DNA of 5,118 nt from positions 3,318-8,435 of the forward strand of contig DGTM01000071.1 in NCBI GenBank assembly GCA_002394305.1. The letters are read 5' to 3'. Position 1 is the first letter of the stretch; each line of letters begins with the position of its first letter. A model generated the notes under the pieces. The model was not told the origin of the DNA. It saw only the letters and a program-made list of their open reading frames with translations, and made no database searches. Below, in pieces: positions 1 to 5,118 of the stretch. The position numbers and the translations under genes are program-made. This DNA comes from Prevotellaceae bacterium UBA4336 (lineage in GTDB: Bacteria; Bacteroidota; Bacteroidia; Bacteroidales; Bacteroidaceae).

Positions 1-1160
1 GCGAAAACTACTTAAAGCTGTCTGAGTCGTATCTCTTTGCAGAGATTGCCCGGAAGGTAAACGACTACAAGAAGAAACATCCGGAGGCGGACGTCATCTC
101 ATTGGGAATAGGCGACGTGACGCAGCCTCTTGCCCCGGCTGTTGTGGGGGCTCTGCACAAGGCCGTGGACGAGATGGCTGTGGCAGCATCGTTCCGCGGC
201 TATGGCCCTGAACGTGGCTATGACTTCCTGCGCGAAGCAATTGTAGAGAATGACTTCCGCAGACACGGCATCGACGTTGAGGCGGACGAGATATTCGTCA
301 GTGATGGAGCGAAGAGCGACACAGGCAACTTCCAGGAACTGCTTTCCGAGAAGTGTGTGGTGGCTGTCACTGATCCCGTCTATCCAGTCTATGTGGACTC
401 CAATCTGATGGCAGGCAGGACTATCGTCAAGCTTCCTTGCACGCCAGAGAACGGCTTCGTGCCCGAACTGCCAAAGGGGCACGTCGATGTCATCTACCTC
501 TGCTATCCCAACAATCCGACGGGCACGACGCTCACAAAAGCGCAGCTGAAGGCGTGGGTGGACTATGCCATTCGCGAGAATGCGCTTATCTTCTATGATG
601 CCGCCTACGAGGCTTATATCCAGAGCGAAGACGTGCCGCACAGCATCTACGAGATACCTGGAGCAAGCAAGTGTGCAGTAGAGTTTCACTCCTATTCAAA
701 GACGGCAGGCTTCACCGGCATCCGATGCGGATACACCGTTGTGCCGAAGACCTTGAGAATGCCGCTGAATGCGTTGTGGAACAGGCGTCAATGCACCAAG
801 TTCAATGGCGCGAGCTACCTCTCCCAAAGGGCGGCGGAAGCCATCTACACATCTCAGGGCAAGGTTCAGATAAAGGAAACGATTTCCTATTATATGAAGA
901 ATGCGCACGTGATGCGGGCGTCATTGACAGACATGAGCTTCAAGGTCTATGGCGGCATAGATGCACCTTACCTATGGGTCGGCACGCCCGACGGCATGAC
1001 GTCGTGGGAGTTCTTCGACTGGATGCTCCGTTCAGCCCATGTCGTCTGCACGCCCGGCGTAGGCTTTGGTGACCAGGGAGAAGGCTTCGTACGACTTACG
1101 GCCTTTGGCACACACGAAAACACAGAAAAAGCACTTCGCCGAATAAATAGTAAATTGTAA
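1..1160 (+). CDS. dapL: LL-diaminopimelate aminotransferase, 5' end cut by window
   Basis: This is a PLP-dependent class I/II aminotransferase that converts tetrahydrodipicolinate plus glutamate to LL-2,6-diaminopimelate in one step, for cytoplasmic lysine and peptidoglycan synthesis. The reading frame is already open at base 3 (ENYLKLSESYLFAEIARKV), which matches the usual DapL N-terminus, so only about five codons are missing. The TTG at 102 is internal and not the start. Counting from the first visible residue: FRGYGPERGYDF near 65, DGAKSDTG near 101, LCYPNNPTGTTL at 166, the cofactor Asp/Tyr block YDAAYEAY with Asp199, and the Schiff-base lysine in SYSKTAGFTGIRCGY at 233 (codon 699-701). 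A conserved Arg lies in VRLTAFG (364). At about 390 residues it is shorter than the roughly 410-residue Bacteroides proteins as I recall them. The difference lies in two loops, before LPCTPEN and before MPLNALWNR. The stop (1158-1160) lies inside an AT-rich repeat. The family call is firm. Confidence 0.95.
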   Translation, partial: ENYLKLSESYLFAEIARKVNDYKKKHPEADVISLGIGDVTQPLAPAVVGALHKAVDEMAVAASFRGYGPERGYDFLREAIVENDFRRHGIDVEADEIFVSDGAKSDTGNFQELLSEKCVVAVTDPVYPVYVDSNLMAGRTIVKLPCTPENGFVPELPKGHVDVIYLCYPNNPTGTTLTKAQLKAWVDYAIRENALIFYDAAYEAYIQSEDVPHSIYEIPGASKCAVEFHSYSKTAGFTGIRCGYTVVPKTLRMPLNALWNRRQCTKFNGASYLSQRAAEAIYTSQGKVQIKETISYYMKNAHVMRASLTDMSFKVYGGIDAPYLWVGTPDGMTSWEFFDWMLRSAHVVCTPGVGFGDQGEGFVRLTAFGTHENTEKALRRINSKL

Positions 1161-1218
1161 AGACCCCCTAACCCCCTTTAGAGGAAATAAATTGTAAATT
1201 GTAAATCGTCAAATAGTA
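1151..1218. repeat. AT-rich 7-bp repeat (attgtaa), split by a C-rich element
   Basis: The 7-mer attgtaa occurs at 1154-1160, 1191-1197 and 1198-1204, followed by decayed units (atcgtca, aatagta) up to the gltB start. The 10-mer taaattgtaa occurs at 1151-1160, 1188-1197 and 1195-1204. The first copy supplies the last codons and stop of dapL. The C-rich element at 1161-1184 lies between the first and later copies, as if it had landed in the array. Short AT-rich arrays of this kind are common between genes in Bacteroidales as I recall. It could also act as the AT-rich leader of gltB, but no clear promoter or Shine-Dalgarno match is visible in it. Confidence 0.7.
1161..1184 (+). repeat. Intergenic copy of C-rich palindromic element (short)
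   Basis: This 24-bp stretch matches 1672-1695 inside gltB at 21 of 24 positions. It shares the AGACCCCC start and an ACCCCCTTTAG core, with mismatches at 1169, 1170 and 1182. It begins directly after the dapL stop codon. Compared with the copy at 1653-1710 it lacks the outer C-rich part and the GGGGAGTAG end, so it is a partial or decayed copy. The CCCCCTTTAGAGG core pairs weakly because one G has become A, and no T-run follows. I therefore do not call it a terminator. Confidence 0.75.
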
Positions 1219-1219
1219 T

Positions 1220-4200
1220 ATGAACAAGGGTTTATATCAAGAAGCATACGAGCACGATGCCTGCGGCGTGGGCATGGTGGTACACATTCACGGAGGCAAG
1301 AGCCACGAACTTGTTGACAACGCATTGAAAGTGTTGGAGAACATGGAACACAGAGGTGCCGAGACGCGTGATAAGACAGGCGACGGAGCAGGCATCATGT
1401 TGCAGATTCCTCATGAATTCATCTTGCTGCAAGGCATCCCTGTGCCCGAAAAGGGCAGGTATGGCACAGGACTTGTCTTCCTGCCCAAAGATGAGAAGGC
1501 TCAACAAGAGATTTTCTCTGTGATGACAGAGGAGATAGAGCGCGAAGGACTGGAGCTGATGCATGTCAGGGCTGTGCCCACTTGTCCCGAAGTATTGGGC
1601 ATTGCCGCAAGGGAAGTGGAGCCGGACATCAAGCAAATCTTCGTGAAGAAGCAGACCCACCCCCAACCCCAAGACCCCCCGACCCCCTTTAGGGGGAGAG
1701 AGGGGAGTAGTTACCTTCAAGACGAGAACACGCTGTTTGAGCGCACATTATATATAATAAGGAAGCGAATAGAGAACAGAGTAGATGCAATGGCAAAAGT
1801 ATCTACTCCCCGCCCTACAAGGGAGGGGAAAGGGGGAGGGTCTGTGTGGTCTGACTTCTACATCTGCTCGTTGTCGAGCAAGAACATCATCTACAAAGGT
1901 ATGTTGACATCAGGGCAACTGCGCCGATACTTCCCAGACCTGTCGAGTCCATACCTGACGAGCGGACTGGCCTTGGTACATTCCCGTTTCTCTACCAACA
2001 CTTTCCCGAAGTGGAAACTGGCTCAGCCTTTCCGCCTGTTGGCACATAACGGGGAAATCAACACCATTCGAGGCAACCGTGGATGGATGAGGGCAAGGGA
2101 AAGCGTGCTGGGTAGCGAGGCATTGGGCGACATAAAGGACTTGCGTCCCATCGTGCAGGAAGGCATGAGCGACTCGGCAAGCCTCGACAATGTCTTCGAG
2201 TTCCTCATGATGAGCGGACTCTCTTTGCCGCAGGCAATGGCAATACTCGTGCCCGAAAGCTTCAACGATAAGAACCCGATAAGCGAGGACCTCAAGGCCT
2301 TCTACGAATATCATTCTATATTGATGGAACCGTGGGACGGCCCTGCCGCTCTTCTCTTTTCGGACGGACGCTATGCAGGCGGAATGCTCGACCGTAATGG
2401 TCTGCGTCCCAGCCGTTACACCATTACGAAGCAAGGCCTGATGGTCGTGGCTTCGGAAGTAGGTGTGATGGACTTCGAGCCAAGCGACGTCGTCAGCAAA
2501 GGTCGCCTGCAACCAGGCAAAATACTGCTTATTGACACGCAGGAAGGCAAAATTTACTATGACGGCGAGATAAAGGAACAGTTGGCAAAGGCTCATCCTT
2601 ATCGCGAATGGCTTCAGGCAAACCGCATTCAGTTGGAGAATCTCAAGAGCGGTCGGCATGTAGAGAACTCAGTTCCGAACTATGAACGTAAGCTCATTAC
2701 CTTCGGCTTCGGACAGGAAGACATTGACCGCACCATCATTCCGATGGCAACGGCTGGACAGGAACCTGTGGCAGCGATGGGCAACGACACTCCGCTGGCA
2801 GTCATCAGCGACCGTCCACAGATTCTCTTCAACTACTTTCGTCAGCAGTTTGCACAAGTCACGAACCCCGCCATCGACCCTATCCGAGAGGAACTGGTGA
2901 TGTCGTTGACGGAGTACATCGGAGCCGTTGGCACGAACATCCTCACGCCCGATGCATCGAACTGCAAGATGGTGCGCTTGCCACAACCTGTACTCACGAA
3001 CACGCAGCTCGACATATTATGTAATATAAGGTACAAAGGCTTCAAGACGAAGAAACTAGCATTACTGTTCGAGATACAGAAGGGAGCAAGCGGACTTCGT
3101 GCAGCCATTGAAGGCCTATGCAGAGACGCCGAGCAGAGTGTAGATGAAGGCGTGAACTACATCGTTCTTTCTGACAGAGACATTAATGAGACACATGCAG
3201 CTATCCCATCGCTACTGGCTGTTTCGGCTGTTCATCACTATTTGATTTCCGTCGGCAAGCGTGTGCAGACGGCTCTCATCGTGGAGAGTGGGGAGATTCG
3301 CGAAGTGATGCACGCCGCTTTGTTGTTAGGGTATGGTGCAAGTGCCATTTGTCCTTACATGACTTTCGCCGTTCTGGACGACCTTGTGAAGAAACATAAG
3401 ATTCAGGAAGAATATGCTACAGCCGAGGCAAACTATATCAAGGCGGTCGATAAGGGCTTGAAGAAGATTATGTCCAAGATGGGCATTTCAACAATACGCT
3501 CATATCGAGGCGCAAAGATATTCGAGAGCATCGGACTCGGCGAGGATTTGCTCAGAAGGTACTTTGGCACGGAGGTAAGCACCATTGGCGGCATTGGGCT
3601 GAAGGAGATTGCCCGTGACGCGATCCGTCTGCACGATGAGGCATTTGAAGTTGACAAGTTGACAAGTAAACAAGTTGACGAGTTGAGTGATAAAGGTAAC
3701 AACTCGTCAACTCGTCAACTCGTGAACTCGTCAACTCTAAAAAACAACGGTCAGTTCTCTTGGCGCAAAGATGGCATCCTACATGCTTGGAACCCCGATA
3801 CAATTGCTAACTTGCAGATTGCAACAAGACTTGGCTCTTACAAGAAGTTCAAGGAATGGTCGGCGATGGTGGATGAGAAAGAGAAGCCTATCTTCATCCG
3901 TGACTTCTTCGGATTCAAGAAAGCTGCAACGCCAATTCCCATCGAAGAGGTAGAGCCGGTGGAAAGCATTGTGCGGCACTTCGTGACGGGAGCCATGTCT
4001 TTCGGCGCTTTGAGCATCGAGGCGCACGAAGCTCTTGCCCTTGCCATGAACAAACTTGGCACGCGAAGCAACACGGGCGAAGGTGGCGAGGACAATGCCC
4101 GCTACCATACGGAAGTGGATGGCGTAAGTCTGAGCAGCAAGACAAAGCAGATTGCATCAGGTCGCTTTGGCGTGACGGCAGAGTACCTTGTCAATGCCGA

Positions 4201-5118
4201 GGAGATTCAGATCAAGGTGGCTCAGGGTGCAAAGCCTGGCGAAGGCGGACAGTTGCCAGGTTTTAAGGTGAACGAGATTATTGCCAAGACACGTAATGCC
4301 ATTCCTGGCATCAGTCTTATTTCGCCACCTCCTCATCACGACATTTACAGCATCGAGGATCTTGCGCAACTTATCTTCGACCTGAAGAACATCAATCCTT
4401 CGGCTGCCGTCAGCGTGAAGCTGGTTGCCGAAAGCGGTGTTGGAACTATTGCTGCTGGTGTGGCGAAGGCAAAGGCCGACCTCATCGTTATTAGTGGTGC
4501 CGAAGGTGGCACGGGCGCAAGCCCTGCAAGCTCGATGCGCTTTGCAGGCATATCGCCTGAGATTGGCCTTGCTGAGACACAGCAGACGCTTGTGAAGAAT
4601 GGCCTTCGCGGGCAGGTTCGCTTGCAGACTGACGGCCAGTTGAAGACTGCCAAGGACGTCATCATCATGGCGATGCTTGGTGCCGACGAGTTCTCTTTCG
4701 GCACGTTGCCGCTCATCGTTCTGGGCTGTGTGATGATGCGCAAGTGCAATACCAACACCTGTCCTGTGGGCGTGGCAACGCAAGACGAGCGTCTTCGTGC
4801 CCGTTTCATGGGCAAGTCGGAGTATGTGGTCAACTTCTTCACCTACCTTGCTCAGCAAGTACGCGAGTACCTTAGCGAGATAGGAGTACACAAGCTGAAG
4901 GACATCATCGGCCACACGGAGCTGATAGAGATACAATCGGCAAATGCAACAGAAAAACAGAAGACCATCGACTTCAGCCGACTGCTCTATAAACCCGTCA
5001 CAGACACCCCCCTCTATTGGGACAGAAGCGAGTTCACGAAAGTCTGTGGTGTCAAAGATGAAGAGATAATCCGTGATGTTTCTGGTTTTGAGGTCGCTCC
5101 GCTTTCAGGTTTTGAGGT
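1220..5118 (+). CDS. gltB: Glutamate synthase large subunit, 3' end cut by window
   Basis: GltB releases ammonia from glutamine and passes it through a tunnel to an FMN/3Fe-4S site that reductively aminates 2-oxoglutarate to glutamate. A GltD subunit normally supplies the electrons. ATG at 1220 gives MNKGLYQEAYEHDACGVG, so Cys15 is the N-terminal nucleophile after removal of a 14-residue propeptide. No Shine-Dalgarno sequence precedes it. Glutaminase motifs follow at HSRFSTNTFP (254) and HNGEINTIRGN (Asn277-Gly278). The central domain carries MGNDTPLAV (about 520) and NPAIDPIREE. The FMN domain carries GAMSFGALS (about 924), SNTGEGGED, KPGEGGQLPG (1005) and SGAEGGTGASP (about 1092). The 3Fe-4S cysteines are 1170, 1176 and 1181 (C-x5-C-x4-C). 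The family is usually about 1500 residues, so roughly 200 plus the inserts lie beyond the edge. Repeat-derived segments interrupt it near residues 145-164, 195-208 and 811-839, and again from 1288, yet no stop or frameshift is present. Confidence 0.97.
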   Translation, partial: MNKGLYQEAYEHDACGVGMVVHIHGGKSHELVDNALKVLENMEHRGAETRDKTGDGAGIMLQIPHEFILLQGIPVPEKGRYGTGLVFLPKDEKAQQEIFSVMTEEIEREGLELMHVRAVPTCPEVLGIAAREVEPDIKQIFVKKQTHPQPQDPPTPFRGREGSSYLQDENTLFERTLYIIRKRIENRVDAMAKVSTPRPTREGKGGGSVWSDFYICSLSSKNIIYKGMLTSGQLRRYFPDLSSPYLTSGLALVHSRFSTNTFPKWKLAQPFRLLAHNGEINTIRGNRGWMRARESVLGSEALGDIKDLRPIVQEGMSDSASLDNVFEFLMMSGLSLPQAMAILVPESFNDKNPISEDLKAFYEYHSILMEPWDGPAALLFSDGRYAGGMLDRNGLRPSRYTITKQGLMVVASEVGVMDFEPSDVVSKGRLQPGKILLIDTQEGKIYYDGEIKEQLAKAHPYREWLQANRIQLENLKSGRHVENSVPNYERKLITFGFGQEDIDRTIIPMATAGQEPVAAMGNDTPLAVISDRPQILFNYFRQQFAQVTNPAIDPIREELVMSLTEYIGAVGTNILTPDASNCKMVRLPQPVLTNTQLDILCNIRYKGFKTKKLALLFEIQKGASGLRAAIEGLCRDAEQSVDEGVNYIVLSDRDINETHAAIPSLLAVSAVHHYLISVGKRVQTALIVESGEIREVMHAALLLGYGASAICPYMTFAVLDDLVKKHKIQEEYATAEANYIKAVDKGLKKIMSKMGISTIRSYRGAKIFESIGLGEDLLRRYFGTEVSTIGGIGLKEIARDAIRLHDEAFEVDKLTSKQVDELSDKGNNSSTRQLVNSSTLKNNGQFSWRKDGILHAWNPDTIANLQIATRLGSYKKFKEWSAMVDEKEKPIFIRDFFGFKKAATPIPIEEVEPVESIVRHFVTGAMSFGALSIEAHEALALAMNKLGTRSNTGEGGEDNARYHTEVDGVSLSSKTKQIASGRFGVTAEYLVNAEEIQIKVAQGAKPGEGGQLPGFKVNEIIAKTRNAIPGISLISPPPHHDIYSIEDLAQLIFDLKNINPSAAVSVKLVAESGVGTIAAGVAKAKADLIVISGAEGGTGASPASSMRFAGISPEIGLAETQQTLVKNGLRGQVRLQTDGQLKTAKDVIIMAMLGADEFSFGTLPLIVLGCVMMRKCNTNTCPVGVATQDERLRARFMGKSEYVVNFFTYLAQQVREYLSEIGVHKLKDIIGHTELIEIQSANATEKQKTIDFSRLLYKPVTDTPLYWDRSEFTKVCGVKDEEIIRDVSGFEVAPLSGFE
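1653..1710 (+). repeat. C-rich palindromic element inside gltB, copy 1
   Basis: This stretch begins AGACCCACCCCC and ends GGGGAGTAG. It has a perfect 6-bp hairpin CCCCCT-TT-AGGGGG (1683-1696) and five C-runs (1656-1658, 1660-1664, 1667-1670, 1675-1680, 1683-1687). It is unlike the surrounding coding sequence in composition. It is translated in frame as about 20 Pro/Gln/Gly/Arg-rich residues (145-164, QTHPQPQDPPTPFRGREGSS). These sit after EPDIKQIFV, where other Bacteroidetes GltB proteins, as I remember them, have no such segment. Its ends match the inverted copy at 1803-1843 and its middle matches the intergenic copy at 1161-1184. The TAG triplets at 1690 and 1708 both fall in the same non-coding frame. 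Confidence 0.85.
1803..1843 (-). repeat. G-rich palindromic element inside gltB, copy 2 (inverted)
   Basis: This is an inverted, shorter relative of the element at 1653-1710. CTACTCCCC (1803-1811) is the exact reverse complement of 1702-1710. AGGGTCT and the G-runs at 1825-1843 pair with 1653-1670, except for one A/A mismatch and an AA/AAA internal loop. It has its own hairpin: CCCC-G-CCCT, loop aca, AGGG-A-GGGG (1808-1828). It is read in frame as STPRPTREGKGGGS (residues 195-208), just before the conserved DFYICSLSSKNIIYKGML segment. GGG runs at 1821-1840 form a canonical four-run G-quadruplex motif on the coding strand. Its 41-bp length is not a multiple of three, so the original insertion or its flanks must have been adjusted. 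Confidence 0.82.
3649..3737. repeat. Palindromic array of 8-bp units inside gltB
   Basis: The left arm has five 8-bp units related to agttgacg (3649-3688). A 12-bp spacer follows (3689-3700). The right arm has four and a half units of the complement, aactcgtc (3701-3737). The 14-mer at 3673-3686 is the exact reverse complement of 3707-3720, so the arms can form a long hairpin. The array is translated in frame as a Ser/Thr/Asn/Lys/Asp-rich stretch, about residues 811-839, between LHDEAF and GQFSWRKDG. This is the junction between the central and FMN-side parts, where a variable linker is expected. Arrays built on this 8-mer are familiar between Bacteroidales genes as I recall. It is not a CRISPR, because the units are contiguous and there are no unique spacers. 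Confidence 0.88.
5081..5118 (+). repeat. 24-bp tandem repeat, 3' end cut by window
   Basis: GGTTTTGAGGT occurs at 5084-5094 and again at 5108-5118, a period of 24 bp. The window ends inside the second copy, so the copy number is unknown. In the gltB frame the unit encodes the 8-residue SGFEVAPL, giving SGFEVAPLSGFEV. Because 24 is a multiple of three, changes in copy number would keep the frame. It follows the IDFSRLLYKP region, where GltB proteins have a poorly conserved linker before the C-terminal beta-helix domain. With under two copies visible, chance similarity is unlikely but the extent of the array is not known. Confidence 0.65.

Noticed and set aside
671..1072. Second + strand open frame inside dapL
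   Set aside because: It overlaps the conserved DapL active-site region in another frame and its product is low-complexity and Arg/His-rich, typical of a frame shadow.
1161..1184. Rho-independent terminator after dapL
   Set aside because: The stem is interrupted by a G-to-A change and no T-run follows. The sequence is better explained as a repeat copy.
1712..1802. Invertible DNA switch between the two inverted elements
   Set aside because: The arms match only in short blocks (9 bp inside, broken pairing outside), no recombinase gene is visible, and the enclosed segment encodes normal GltB sequence, so inversion would damage the enzyme.
1910..2659. Long minus-strand open frame (249 codons) opposite gltB
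   Set aside because: It lies fully antisense to highly conserved GltB sequence, its product resembles no family I know, and other minus-strand frames here overlap it. It is a shadow of codon use in gltB.
3649..3737. CRISPR array
   Set aside because: Units are only 8 bp and contiguous, with no unique spacers, and the stretch is translated as part of gltB.
4157..4936. Long minus-strand open frame (259 codons) opposite the FMN/3Fe-4S region
   Set aside because: The + strand encodes essential GltB motifs throughout, including the three cluster cysteines. The antisense product has no recognisable domain.
1220..5118. gltB as a pseudogene broken by repeats
   Set aside because: The frame stays open across all inserts to the window edge, and the nucleophile cysteine, FMN-domain motifs and 3Fe-4S cysteines are intact.

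Overview
The window covers two genes on the + strand, both cut by the window edges. They are dapL (LL-diaminopimelate aminotransferase, first few codons missing) and gltB (large subunit of glutamate synthase, C-terminal part missing). Both proteins read as Bacteroidetes versions, and several features point to the order Bacteroidales, perhaps a Prevotella relative: the DapL route to lysine and peptidoglycan, the GltB sequence style, the lack of a Shine-Dalgarno sequence before gltB, and several kinds of short interspersed repeats. The genus is an inference; no search was run.

Layout: 1-1160 dapL; 1161-1219 a 59-bp gap made almost entirely of repeat sequence; 1220-5118 gltB, open in one frame to the window edge (1299 full codons). 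Neither the gap nor the minus strand shows another credible gene, RNA gene or CRISPR array. There is no gene-free stretch longer than 300 bases.

The genes share a nitrogen/amino-acid theme. GltB makes glutamate from glutamine and 2-oxoglutarate, and DapL uses glutamate as amino donor to make LL-diaminopimelate. Close spacing without a clear terminator would allow co-transcription, but this is not shown.

The most unusual content is repeat DNA inside gltB. The gene carries two inverted copies of a C-rich/G-rich palindromic element (1653-1710 and 1803-1843). It also carries an 89-bp palindromic array of 8-bp units (3649-3737) and the beginning of a 24-bp repeat at the window edge (5081-5118). 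All are read through in frame and add extra peptide segments to an otherwise conserved enzyme. A copy of the first element type also sits in the dapL-gltB gap (1161-1184), between copies of an AT-rich 7-bp repeat. The same repeat type thus occurs both between genes and as translated inserts, which resembles what is known for Rickettsia palindromic elements. In the 8-bp array, one divergent unit removes exactly the stop codon that an intact unit would place in the gltB frame.
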